Of a DNA stretch of 64,000 bases, positions 1-12,258 are shown in pieces; positions within the stretch are counted from its first letter, which is position 1, and each line of letters opens with the position of its first letter. The translations under genes were made by a program, and so were the position numbers. The notes below the pieces were generated by a model. That model ran no database searches, was not told the origin of the DNA, and was given only the letters and a program-made list of their open reading frames with translations. The DNA is from Macrotrachela quadricornifera (lineage: Eukaryota > Rotifera > Eurotatoria > Philodinida > Philodinidae): positions 431,600 through 495,599 of the forward strand of contig JAJEKB010021213.1 in assembly GCA_022393335.1 (NCBI GenBank). Reading direction: 5' to 3'.

Positions 1-2437
1 TGAAGGCTATGATAGAAAGTATACTAAACTGAATGCTGTCCTACGCACATCACAGACACAATAGTTAACTTACAAGTAACGCTCGTCTAAGGACTCGGTC
101 AGCTCTTTCTCGTAGAAATCGTGTGGCTGAACTATTGCCATACCATTTCTTTATAAAATTTCAAAAATTGAAGAAAATAAACTGTCGCTGTCGGTTTCCG
201 TTAAGTTCATCAAGGTGTTTCACCTCAGTGGCTTGAACAGAAAAAGGTTGAGTCTGTGTATTAATCATGGTAAGAGATTCTCAGACGTCGAAACGCTTTG
301 CTCAAACTTTATTGTAAATTGTACTTGGAAAAAACCACTCTTTTTTAACTAAAAAAAGATTTTAAAAATTAGTGGTATCAATCAATTCGCTGACTTCAAA
401 CACCTTTGATCAAACCTTATGCGAAAACATTTTTTTATTGAAAAAGCAGTTTTTCTTCTATAGAAAAAATAGTTCAAAAAATTTTCTAAAAACTAAGGCT
501 AGAAATCGATTGTCCAACCTCGATACCTTTCGGTCAACTCTTAAAGTTTTTTTTTTGTAAAAAAGTGGTCCTTTGTGTAAAAAAAGTGATTTGAAAAAAA
601 TTTCGAAAAGCTGACACCAGATTCGAATTTCCTGACTTCGATTATCTTTGGTCCATTTTTATTCGAAAGAACCCTTGCTGTTTTGGGACTGTTATTCGGC
701 CAATCAGTGAAGTGCAGACACACAAGCAAGCAATCAGACAATTTATGTTTGTAAGATTCTTCTCTACGAGAAAGAGAACAGTAAAGACATTTTATCTTTT
801 ATAGAAAAGAACTCTGTTCTTAAAGAAAAAAATTATTTTCAATGAATTTATTTCGATCTTATGTGTGAAAAGAAGGATGAGAATGAGTTTAGAAATAAAT
901 ATTCAATATAATGCAAAGAACTTTTTTGTGTAAGAGCTAGCACGACACGTTGCGACCGGTGATTTTTGTGGCAATGTACATATATAGATTTCTAATTCTG
1001 TTCGCATTTTCTAGAATAATATTGACTAAACATTTGACACTTGAACGAATACTATTGATAGATTGCTGTTTTCAAAAATGAAGATTTTGAGCATGTGCTA
1101 ATTACGTAGTTATGCATTAATATCTCGTGATATACAAGGTTATACAGCGGTGGCGGCTCAGAAATATTGAAATTTCAAATACTCTCGGGGGCGGCTCAAA
1201 GCTCATAAGAATAATGCATTATCATAGAAAAATTAATCTATGGCCTTGATTGCACTAGGAAAATGATGCAGTGTTAAATTCATATAAAATGAAATCGTGT
1301 TTATATTACTCATTTAATGCATTAATCATAATCCTAGATTTTGGAATGAATTCTGGTTTTCGTTAAGTTGAATCACAGAGGGGGCGCCCACCAAAAACTG
1401 CCTCAGTCTCATTTGAAAAGCAAATCAGACTTTGATAAATGTATTGACTTTCATACGGTTTTGAAAAGTCCAAAAAATTCAATGCACTTTTTAAAACTGT
1501 TTTAAATGTTTAATAACTGTTCAATCAATCAGGTTTCTTGATTCGGTATCAAAATTTTCCGTGTAGACAATGACTATTTCAATATCTAGCAATTTTTTAT
1601 TCTCATAAATATAATTGCCAGGATGAATATTCAATGAAAATGAAAAATTCCTACCACAATTCTTAATGAGTAAAAGCACGTAGCGTGCTGAAGTTTGTTG
1701 ATTTTATTTTGTTTTTGTTAAATCAAAATTTAAAATACTCGTTTCTCGTTGTATTTACAAATATATCTGATATAACAGACATAAACAACTGAAGTCCTAA
1801 CTCACAATTTTCAACCAACACAAAATTGAAGGTTCATTTACAATTTAAAACCTCAAGCAACTGATTAATCACAAAACTAACACAAAACTGATGGAAAAAA
1901 GGCGAAAAAGTTGATAAAAAAATAGATATATTGAGATTCTAAAATTTCTACTGTCACGGCGGCTTACACCTCTAGGCACAACTGTTAGTAAGAATATTTA
2001 TACAATATTTTGGAATGATCATGTAATATATATGAAATGAATCATACTTTAGATGAGTAGACCTATGTAGATTTGAAAAGACTTCCATTATCCAAAATTT
2101 GACTAGATGAAAAAAGTTTGATTCATCATATGTTTTGAATTTTCCCTATTTTGCTACAAATATACTTCGTGATGATATAGGTATGACAACCATTCTATAT
2201 AATTATCTGAGTGGTATAAATACATTGAGTTCAAGGCAGCCTCTAATTTGAATCAGTCTACCCTTAAACATGTCAAAATGAAACCACTTCAGATGGTTAT
2301 ATTATGTTCAAAGTATAAACATAACAATTGCATTTAAGCTACAGAATAATCCGTCGTTTACACTAATTGATGATGTGTTTCAGGTAAGTCAAACAATATC
2401 GAAAGATAATATACAGATTATATTTGCGGCGAGTTAG
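1..2437. other. Intergenic, no gene seen
   Basis: AT-rich sequence with homopolymer runs and only short open frames that look like chance. I see no splice-linked exons, no RNA gene and no clear repeat. Slightly G-rich patches near 1150-1200 and 1375-1400 have no interpretation. Confidence 0.5.
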
Positions 2438-2638
2438 TTTGAAAAATATTCTGTTAAAAGTGGTGGTTTTGTAGCACATAGTGATTATTATGGTTACAAT
2501 GATGGCACAGCTGGTCGTCTAAATTGGTTGTATCAATCATTCAGAACTGTACCAGATCATCTACTCTACAATTTATTTTGGATAACCTGGCACGGACCAG
2601 GTTTTAGTACTATCATTAATGTAATCATTTCTCCTTGA
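2438..2638 (+). pseudogene. Unrecognised coding remnant of about 65 codons
   Basis: An open frame without a start codon runs from TTT at 2438 to TGA at 2636-2638. Its composition is protein-like rather than AT-random: it contains GGFVAHSDYYGYNDG followed by a Trp/Tyr/Arg-rich stretch (LNWLYQSFRTVPDH). I do not recognise the family. The frame is closed by a stop immediately upstream and no ATG or convincing upstream exon is visible. It may be the last exon of a decayed gene or a chance frame; a decayed exon seems likelier from the residue composition. Confidence 0.35.
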
Positions 2639-3064
2639 AATAACAACCATATTTCAAATAAAAATGTATTTTAACATAGTAAAGTTGCGCGAATTTTTTG
2701 AACAACCTGTTATCATACTTACATAGAATATGTCATCAGAGGAAAAAAAAACTGTAACTGTAAAATGATAATTATAAAACATAATTCGAATATGAAACTC
2801 GCAGAAAATAAAACGTTGATTTTGCTTAGGTGTTCGATATTCAAGAATTCATTAAAGACTGACTCATGAGTAAATATATTAGTTCGTGAATATTGATCTG
2901 TACAGAGCTATTATTATCAGTATCTTTACTTCAATAAGTGTAACACTAAAATTGTCAAAAATTGATCTAGTACTATGTTAGATATTATACAACAACATTT
3001 TATTTAACTCTAAAGAAAATATGTTCAAAAATTCGATAAATGAAGCTCTTGATGAACAGCAAGG
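2639..3064. other. Intergenic, 3' flank of the amidase gene
   Basis: AT-rich spacer with nothing recognisable except the probable 3' untranslated region of the minus-strand amidase gene. Confidence 0.4.
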
Positions 3065-5790
3065 CTATTTTGAACAAATAATGTCCGAGAGTTGCGTCTT
3101 TGGTATAGCAGCTTCGAAAGGCTTCCCTTTTTTGCTGATACGAGTAGCTTGCTCATAACTATAAGCTAGTTCGATCAACTTGGCTTCGCTATAGGCAGTT
3201 CCGATGAAAGCCAGTCCGAAGGGAAAGTTGGGTGCTGGATATATCGGCAAATTCAATAATTTTGTGTTTGGGTTAACCATTAGCTTTGTATCGCTGGGTA
3301 GAAAACCAAATGGAACAGTGATTATAGGATAGCCAGCGATGGCAGCAGGACGACTAATAAGACCTTCCGATGGAGCGATAAGTGCGTCAAGATTGTACTT
3401 TTTAAGAGTGGCGTCAATTCCTTGAACTCTACCGAGATGATGATTGGTTGCTACAGCATTGGTATAGATTGGATCTTGAAGATTAGTGGTGTTTTGTGCA
3501 AGAAGAAACCTATTCAACATCAGAAAGTGAACAATTATAAAAGTGTATGGATGACTACTAAACTTACCACTGCTGATTGTCGCGACCAAGTGGTAATTCG
3601 AGATCGAAGTGATCGTTGTTGTAATTTATTAGGCTCTCTAAAGTTGTCACATTTGAAGGAATGCTCTTAAGTTGTGAAAGATAGCGATTAATTCCATGCT
3701 TAAAATCGAACATTAACACTGTGAGTTCGTTATGAGACGAGACAATTTCGTGTGCATTTTCGAGATTAGCAGGATCAAAAATGATGGCGCCAAGCTTCTT
3801 GAAGATTGTCTCAATGGTTTTATTGAATTCTGAAACAATGTACTCCGGATACCTGCCTAGAATTGAGTTGGTAAACATATTGCGAAGTACTCCGATACGT
3901 GCACCTTTGAGTCCATCTTTCTTTAAATGTTGAACATAATCAGGAACTTTTGTCGGCTGAGAGAGTGTGTAATTGTCTGCACTATCAGGACCAGCGATGA
4001 TACTTAGAATGACAGCAGCATCGGTTACGGATCGACACATAGGACCAACTGTATCTTGATTTTGCGACAATGGAATAGTTAGATGCCGAGAAGTGAGACC
4101 GACAGTTGGCTTGATGCCAACGATATTATTTCGACTACTTGGACACACAATACTATTATCAGTTTCAGTTCCTAAACTTCCAGTAGCAAGTCCAATAGAA
4201 GAAGCAATTCCACTCCCGGTTGATGATCCACAAGCATCTCCTTGAGGATAGAAGGCGCTCGTGGCTTGTTTACCACGACCTGACCATCCACTAGGTGTAT
4301 TAATGCCACGAAAATGTCCCCACTCGCTAAGAGCAGTTTTGCCGAGTAAAATTACACCAGCATCACGTAACTTTTTTACAACTGTTGCATCACCTGGAGT
4401 GATGCTACCAAGAAGCGCAAAAGATCCCGCAGTTGTATTCATTCCATCTTCTGGACGCGTCGCAATGTTATCTTTCAATAAGATTGGAATACCATGAAGT
4501 GGAGAAAGAATTGTGCCTTTCTTACGTAGAGCGTCGGCTGCATTAGCTGCTTCAAGTGCCGTAGGTGAGATTTCAATTACTGCTCGTAATGTTGGACCCT
4601 TGAGATTGACTTCATCGATGCGTGCAATATAGGCTTTGACTAGATCCACCGACGTGAAGTAACCCTTTGAGAGACCATCCTGCAATTCCTCAATGCTTGT
4701 ATCATAAAGATCAGGTAGTTTGTTGCTTGCACATCTCTTTATCTTCTGATCTATAGTTGTCGTCATTGTTGACTCTATAGAAAATATTGAGAGAAAGTGA
4801 CAGTCAAAATAGTATGATATTATTTTATACCTGTTGCAGTCATTGATGCGAGCATGCACGGTGTAATATTAGCTATCAAATGAGAGCCATCATTAAATTG
4901 TAAGTTGATCGAAAATGAACCATTTTGATAACTATTAATTGTTCGTATAATATTATTATACAACTTGATTTTACAATGATTTATATGACCACAGAGAAAA
5001 TAATTGATGTTAACTTGCTGAATGAGTTCAGTATTACTGCCAATCATTTGAGTACAGCCGACTCTATCAAATGTTAAAAAATGTTTTGGCACAAAATATT
5101 TGCTCAATTTTCTACCTTTCAGTCTTCATAATAAAAGATGAAACGTAGTTTGTTAGAATTAAAATTTCACGCTCATTCTAAATATATATTTAGAAAGAAC
5201 GTGAAATTCTGATTTCAACAAGCTGATTTTCATTTCCTCTAATAAAGGCTATGGTGTAGAAAATTGAACAAACATTTTATGGCAAGACTTTCGGGCCCTA
5301 GGTTATAAATAAGTTATATGATGATATGATTCGAATGAGGAAAATAGTCTTAAATTAACTTACGAACGGTGCTTGCGACTGCTACCATTTGACAGGAACT
5401 GTTTGAACTTAATGGAGACGTTTATCAAAGAGTTGCGAGGCAATTGAAATGTTGATTCAAGCTACAAAATATTGAGAATATATAATTGATAAAGAAAAGA
5501 AAGAAGAAAGAAAGAGTTACTAGTTCTGCAATAGCAATATCATTGACAATTGCCAAGTTATTGAATAAAGTGGTGTTCATCTGATAAATATCACTTCCAA
5601 ATCTCAATATCAAGTTTGATGGTGGCATTGAAATATGCACATTATTTTTACCAATATCGTCGTTGTCCACAGTTTGAAAATCAAGAAAAGAGAGATGTGT
5701 GAGAACGAGGGACACAATAATAACAGGAACAATGATAAATAGAATGGCACCGAAACGGCAAATGTTGAGCCACAAGTCACGACTATTCAT
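3065..5790 (-). CDS. Membrane-anchored amidase-signature hydrolase (766 aa, 5 exons)
   Basis: Exons 5790-5521, 5461-5364, 5111-4831, 4774-3568 and 3509-3065; all introns are GT-AG (58, 97, 252, 56 and 59 bp class) and the total of 2301 nt is in frame. Residues 1-90 carry one hydrophobic segment (about 12-32) after a short N-terminus, fitting a type II signal anchor. Residues about 33-216 are an unrecognised region with several NxS/T sites. From about residue 220 it is an amidase-signature enzyme: catalytic Lys317 in LHGIPILLKD, cis-Ser400 in CGSSTGSG and nucleophile Ser424 in GTETDNSIVCPS. Relatives (fatty-acid amide hydrolase, GatA, bacterial amidases) hydrolyse C-N amide bonds. The usual glycine just before the nucleophile is Asn here, which may affect activity. 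An internal ATG at residue 220 could start a plain cytosolic amidase, so the anchor could belong to an alternative transcript or a misjoined gene; uninterrupted frame across three junctions favours the fusion. Confidence 0.8.
5163..5208. repeat. Small hairpin inside amidase intron 2
   Basis: AATTTCACG at 5163-5171 pairs with CGTGAAATT at 5200-5208, and the inner TCTAAATATATATTTAGA is itself palindromic. It lies in the longest intron of the amidase gene (252 bp). It could be a MITE remnant or an intronic fold; no function is evident. Confidence 0.6.
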
Positions 5791-7475
5791 GAAAATAAAA
5801 GTAAGAGTTTATTAAATTAGAGATTAAGTTAGCAACGTACGTGATTGTCTGCATGTCGTCGATCGTGGTGGATCAAAAAAACGGAGATGCAGTTTATTTT
5901 TCTTTTAATGGCTAGATTAAAGAGTGAAATAGAACAATGTAATGTTAGTGATGTTTGAAGTTTTAGATAGAAAGAAAAAAATGATACCTAAAACATCAAG
6001 TATATTATCTTGAGATAAAAACTCACGTACATACTAAGAAAAAATTCTTTTTTTTTTTCTAGAAAACGTATGAATGTCTATGATAGTTCCATATTGTGAG
6101 TGTAGATGGAATCTCAATGTGGTCCTCACAAAAAAATTGTAAAATATCGCGCTCGTATATCCACATTCACGCTCACTTCAATATATTATCTACTTTTCAT
6201 CGTTTAACCTACCGATTCAATTATACTTATTGTCGATCATTTACTGCCCACACTTTGTATGTACAACTTATCCAAAAAAAACAATCTTTCAGGAGCATAA
6301 TGAGAACTATTTTATAACTGTTTATCTTGGTGATATTATTGTTCACGGCTGGTTGATATAAAAATATAACGCCGTGACAATAGGTTAAACAGAATAGAAC
6401 AGTCAACTATACAACTGAGTGACCTCTCTCTCTGTTCACATTTACTATGAACCATATAACCCCTTAGGCAGTGCATCTATTCATGCTTATTTTAGAAACA
6501 TATAAACCAATATTTCACGTATATATGTATGTATGTATGATGATGATGAAGGTCACACACTAAAATAAAATTACTAGAGCAATTCATTGTAGATCAGTTG
6601 TCACAGTGATAATGAACCCTATACGTGAATGTTTATTGACCACAAATATGCACAAAAAATTTGATCCATTTTTTAATCTACAATCAATGTTAGTGGAAAC
6701 TTATTACTACCTTTTTTTCTGTAATACCAAAGCTGTTCTTCTCAGTAAACGATAAATTTCGCTGGTCCTGTCAAAGTATGAAAACTTTCACCACTTGTAT
6801 AGTTTAAATAAACTAACTTATTATCTGAGCAAGAAGATTATTTTACTCTTCGAGATCAAAAATCAAAATTTAGTCATTGGTAATATTTCCAATAATTTTA
6901 TAATCATTGAATAACTCGTTTCATTATTAAACAGTAGATATAAATTATGGTTGAATTATATCATTGTGACGAATTGTCTGGTCACTTAAAATAATTAAAT
7001 ATGTTGTACCTTATACATGCTCACATATCTTTTCTTTATCTGTTTTCTTTGTTAATTTCTCAATAGTCGAGAGTATATCAAGAGATCCATAAATGATCGA
7101 GAAGGTCTTTCTCAAAGTGATCTGATGCCAAATCAACTTGAGTCAAAGTATGAATATTATTAATTCAAATGAAAATGAAAAACTAAAGATTATTTGTTTT
7201 CATAAAAGAAATAATAAACACTAATTCATTTTCACAATGATAAACACGACAAAAATTAGACTTTAACAATACATTCATAGTGTATCGCAGTTCCAAAGTT
7301 GATCAAGTATATAAAATAATCAATAGTATCATCTGTAAAAAAACATTTATCATAGGATTTTATTCTTTATGTTTATGTTATACATTAAACAAAGCAAAAA
7401 TCTTGTATACAGGATTATATCTCACATGTTTGTCTAAGAAAACAAAAAGAATAGAGATTTATTGAATTCTATTCA
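5791..7475. other. Intergenic, no gene seen
   Basis: AT-rich spacer containing the 5' flank of the amidase gene and the 3' flank of the HAD hydrolase gene. Open frames here are short and without protein-like composition. Short ATGT/GATGAT simple repeats occur near 6525-6550. Confidence 0.45.
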
Positions 7476-8352
7476 TCAATTGTTTTCTTTTTTTTCTTGA
7501 AAATCTTGTTTAGTTTGAAGTGTACTCCAAATTTCATCAAGATTAACTTCTTCAAAATTCTTTATTATTCTCCATGTTCCATACTGTTCTAATGTTTCTT
7601 TTTTTGCCGATGTTAAGATTCCAATACATTTAATTTGAGCTGCTACAGCAGCCCGAACACCTGATATTGAATCTTCAAAAATAATACATAAATTTTTATC
7701 GATATTTAAACGTCGAGCTAATTCCAAATACATATCTGGTTCTGGTTTACCTTTTATAAAAATAGGAAATTGAGTGTTTTGAAAAAACAAACAACAAAAA
7801 TTTACCAATTCCAAATTCTTCTGCAATAAGAACAGCATCAAAAAATGTTTTTATATCGATTTTTAAAATATTTAATTCAAACTCAGTTATTTTACGAGTA
7901 GCATTTGTTGCTAATCCTTAAAAAATTATTTAAAACATATATTTTATATTTAATATTATTCTTTTTTTTTACCAATTTTTAATTTTGATCGATTTTGATT
8001 AATATATTCAATAATTCTATTTAAACCTTTGGTTGGTTGAAGATTTTCTTGTGCTAATTGACGAAATAATTTATCTTTATTTTCTCCTATTTTTAGTCGT
8101 TCATCTTCAGATAAATCGGGTAATAATGCTCGAGTAATATCAACATTAAATCGACCTATATATATATATATAAAATAAAATTTAAAATAAATCTTTCAAT
8201 TTTCTTCTACCTGAAATATTTCTATCATAAAATTCTCTATCAATTATAGTTTTATTAAAATTTAAATCTGCAAGAATTTTTTGCCATGCTTGAAAATGTA
8301 TTGAATCTGAATCTGCTAGTGTTCCATCAAGATCAAATAAAATTCCATGCAT
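7476..8352 (-). CDS. HAD-superfamily phosphatase, beta-phosphoglucomutase-like (236 aa, 4 exons)
   Basis: Exons 8352-8211, 8155-7973, 7916-7806 and 7750-7476 sum to 711 nt with GT-AG introns of about 55 bp. The protein opens with MHGILFDLDGTLADSD, HAD motif I, where the two Asp of DLDGT are nucleophile and acid/base. LATNAT fits motif II, KPEPD supplies the motif III lysine, and IIFEDSISGVRAA is motif IV, binding Mg2+. An alpha-helical cap sits between motifs I and II, the C1-cap type of beta-phosphoglucomutase and related sugar-phosphate phosphatases. Expected role: soluble Mg-dependent phosphatase or phosphomutase on a small phosphorylated metabolite; the substrate cannot be told from the sequence. 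It is the last gene of a same-strand cluster, 161 bp from its upstream neighbour. It appears complete. Confidence 0.88.
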
Positions 8353-8513
8353 TGACTCACTATTATTTTTCTTTTTTCTAGAAGAAATTCTTTATTAATT
8401 TTTCAATACTACAATATTGTAGAAAAATATATCTGTTCTATGATAAAAATAGACATATAAAAGGAATTAGGTTAAAAAATAAAGTTTTATTTTTTGTATT
8501 TATTGTCATATTA

Positions 8514-10930
8514 TCATTCTTCTTTTGTTTGAAAACGCATTGCATGTGTAACTGTTTCCATTAAAAGTAAATTAAGATCTGGCGTTGGTAAAACATTTTC
8601 ATGTGGTAATGCCATACGACGTGGAAAAAATATATAATCAAGCTAGATTAAAATAAATATAATTAAAATAAAAAACTAATAATTTATTTTTCTTACTGGA
8701 TAATTAAGAAAATTACAAACATTTGATGTATAAACATCAGCAAAACGTGCTAAACGTCGATGAAAATATGTTGGAACTGTATGTGTACGAAAGATTGAAC
8801 CAAAATATGGATTAATTAAATCACGAGATTTTGCTCTGAAAGAAATTATATTAAAATAAGAGAATTTTTGTTTTGTTTTATTTACCTTTCTTCTTCTTGT
8901 TCAGCAACCCAACTTTTCATTAGAACATCAGCTTCAGGACCAGGAATAACCTTAAGTAAAAAAAACATGATGTATATATAGCAAAGATGAAAGGATTTTG
9001 TTCTTACTTGTAATTGATTAATAAGCCATTGAAGAACAGTTAACTAAAAAAAGTGATTTTTATATATAAAAATATATATTGTTTTTTTTACCCATCGTAT
9101 CGTTTTTTGAAATGCATCAGAATTAATTATATTTATTTCATCCTTAAATTAAAAAATATTTTAATTTCTATTTTTAAATAAAAAAAAAACTTACTTCAAC
9201 TTCTTCTAAAATAGCACCTGTTCTCCATCCATATTTCAGAAATAAATCCTAAATATTATTTAATTTGTTAATACAAAAAAAAAATAATAAAAATAATTTA
9301 CTGCTAAATCTCCATAAATATGATCACCAATATAAAGTACATCATTACCTTGCCAATGTGTCATTTTTATTAAATTTGAAAGATTACCCTTAAAATAAAA
9401 ATTACTAAAATCTTTTCTTTTTTTATAAATTAATAATTTACTTCAAAATAAACTTTTCCAGGTTCTAATTTATTTACTCGATCCCATGATTTTGAAAGAT
9501 GTGTAACATCAATCTCTCGAAATGGTCTAAAACGAAAAAAACAAAAAATTTCTATTTATTTTTCTTATATTCAATAAAAACCTTTTTTCTGCACCAAAAA
9601 ATTCTGGTTTTCTTGCTTGACATATAATAACATCAAAAAAATGTCGCCAATCTTCTCCAAGTACATAATTCATACCACTATTTACATACCAATATGCACT
9701 ATTCGTTATTAAAAATATTTGTTTATTTGCATTACGTAAACGATAAAGAAATTCTTTTAAACGAACATTTTCTTCAAAATATGTTGCTATAATGATAAAA
9801 CAAAGAGGAAAAATAAGTAATATTATATTTTATATTATATTTACCAACATCTTGTCCAACTAAATGATGCATCATTCCACTTTTATGAAAACTACCAACT
9901 GCTTCCTAAATATATTTAAAAAAGAAGATATTGTATTTTTATTTCTATTATTAAAACATACTCGAACATCATAATGTACATATTCCGATGCAAATGGTAT
10001 ACTTTTATCAACAAAATACTAAAATATTTAATTAATATAAAAAATTCCTATTCCTCTCTTTTTTTTTTATTACTTGTGTAACATCACGAAATAATGTTAT
10101 TTCAGGTATTGAAAAAATATCAACAAATTGATACATATTTGATGTTCTTCCAAGATAACCAACAATATCAACTGATAATTTTGTACCATGATGTGCAGCT
10201 ATAACTTCTTCATCTGATACTGCACGCATACCACTAATAAAAAACAAAATTTATTTTTTAAATATAAAAATGTTTTTTTGTTTTGTTTAATTATTACTTA
10301 CTGATAAACAGTACCCAATTGAATATTATGATAACTATCAACTTTCATTAACCATCCACGTTTTATATCTAAATGAATTCCACGTGCACCCATACCAGGT
10401 CGATAACAAAAATTCATTAAATCATCTGGATACTTTACAAAAACAATTTATTATTTTGAAAAAAAATAATAAAATAATCTTACTCGTAAATTTTTTACAA
10501 GAAATGTTTTAGCATTATCATAAATTAATGTATGTAATGCTGGTTTATAACGTGCTAATGTATAATCTATTTAATAAAAATAAAAAATTTATATTATTGT
10601 TTGTTTATTTTTTTTTTTATTAAATAAATTACAAACCAAAATCAAAACCATAAACTTTTATTTTTTGTAAATCTAATTCATTATTAGAAAATATTCCATT
10701 AGGATCCGTTTTTTTTGAATACGTATCTGTTGAATCTAATATATACAACAAAAAAAAAAGAAATTAATTTAAATACGCAAAAATTTTATTTGTTTACATG
10801 AAGATTCATGTTTTAATAAATCATAAAGTTGTTGTAAATCATCTAATTGTCGTATTTGAGTAAATGCACGTCGCGGTTGATAAATTATTTCTGAGATTAA
10901 TCGATAACACTTAGTTCGATTATATAACAT
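8514..10930 (-). CDS. NT5DC-type HAD 5'-nucleotidase (524 aa, 16 exons)
   Basis: Sixteen exons: 10930-10798, 10735-10637, 10566-10484, 10432-10302, 10233-10074, 10018-9962, 9905-9845, 9786-9582, 9526-9442, 9388-9302, 9248-9195, 9142-9092, 9043-9008, 8950-8886, 8835-8697 and 8642-8514. They sum to 1575 nt; all introns are short and GT-AG. The HAD nucleophile motif YGFDFDYTLA spans the exon 2/3 junction (about residues 74-82), ITNS is motif II, and YIGDHIYGDLADL is motif IV. Other landmarks are QLGTVYHGMRAVSDEEV, the FRTHTVPTYFHRRLARFADVY block and YPLDYIFFPRR near the C-terminus. This order matches the NT5DC2/NT5DC3 and cytosolic 5'-nucleotidase II family, which dephosphorylate nucleoside monophosphates or are orphan paralogs. 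The motifs are intact, so it is probably catalytic. No mitochondrial presequence is evident. It starts 194 bp from TAF4. Confidence 0.9.
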
Positions 10931-11123
10931 TATATACAAAAACAATGAGATTCGTGTCCTGTTGTTTTCAACTCCTATTATTTTTCTTACATTCTCAACA
11001 ATGCCATATAGCTGATAGATTCATGTAACCAGTTCATATGTTGATCGACAGAGGTCTATAGAATGCAATTCTCATTTTGTTTTTTTTTTCTATGTAAGAA
11101 TTTTATTATAGAAAGAAAAAAAT

Positions 11124-12258
11124 TTATCTATTAGCATAAGCATATAATAATGTTTTAGATCGTTTTAATATTGGTTCATTTTCCATAACAGTAATAAGAT
11201 CTTGTAAAATACTTCGAAATATTTTAATGGGAATTATTTTTTGATTATTATTATTATTAGATAATTTTTGTCGTTTTAAACGACTTTCACGTAAAACAAG
11301 ACATGCTGTTTCATCAGCTTCTTTTTGTCGTAATTCTTCTATAATTGATAAACGATTTTCACGTATACGTATTCGTTTTTGTTCTTCATCAGATATATTT
11401 ATTAATTGAGATTTTTGTTGAGAAAAATTATTATTTAATTCACCATTTTGATATTTATTTAAATCAATAAGAAAACGAATTTGTTCACGTACATTACTTG
11501 TCATTTCATATATATTAGAATTTAATAATTGGGTATCAATTCGATGTTTAGTATAGAAAAGAAGACGATAAATAATATATTTAAGAAATTTATATAATGT
11601 TTGAAGAAATATATTTTCACCAGATTCATGTAAATGAAAATTATGTTGAGCAAAACGAATAATTAATTTTTGTTGATATAAATTTGCATCTGATCGTATA
11701 TTAGGTGTTAGAAATGTTTGTTCTTGTGTAGAACGAGTTGATAATGATGATGTAAGATCAATTAATTGGGGATATGATGATGGAAGACGAAAACGTGCTT
11801 GTTGAAATGATGGAAGTCGTGTTATATTTGTTGGTTGATTAGATGTTATATTCTAAATATAGAAAAATTCGTATGTAAAACATCTTTTATTTTTTGCTTT
11901 GAAAACAAAAATATACAGATGATGATGATGTTTGTAATGTAATCATTTTAAATGTTTCCCATGAAAATGGATCATATTGATGTTGTTGTAAATATTGATG
12001 TGCTAATGGAATTGTTTCAGTAAGAAACATACTTAAACTACTTTTAATAGTTACATTGAGTATTCGTTGAACATCTTGAATAAATGTTTCTACTGAACAT
12101 GAAGTATTAAAAAGATTATGAACACATTCTTCAATATTTGCTGTTAGATCAATTGATTGTATTGTTGAATGCAATTGATTTGGTTCACCTAATTTAATAA
12201 GACGTAAAAGACGTTGTCGTAATTTTGATATTAATTCAAGATGATTTATATTGTCCAT
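11124..12258 (-). CDS. TAF4: TAF4-like TFIID subunit, miniature (356 aa, 2 exons)
   Basis: Exon 1 is 12258-11917 and exon 2 is 11852-11124; the 64-bp intron is GT-AG, phase 0, total 1071 nt. Residues about 5-95 form a TAFH/NHR1 domain (LRQRLLRLIKLGEPNQ, then SVETFIQDVQRILNV and LTETIPLAHQYLQ), a peptide-binding helical domain found in TAF4 and the ETO family. The C-terminal half resembles the TAF4 C-terminal region: a helical stretch, VREQIRFLIDLNKYQ, a charged coiled segment (RIRENRLSIIEELRQKEAD), then a final ILQDLITVMENEP helix where TAF4 has its C-terminal conserved motif. TAF4 pairs with TAF12 through a histone fold and scaffolds TFIID in the nucleus. Metazoan TAF4 is usually far longer; here the Gln-rich and Pro-rich linkers are nearly absent. 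Confidence 0.78.

Noticed and set aside
372..741. Open frames on both strands at the left end
   Set aside because: Low-complexity Phe/Lys/Asn-rich translations of poly-T/A tracts with no splice links or family resemblance.
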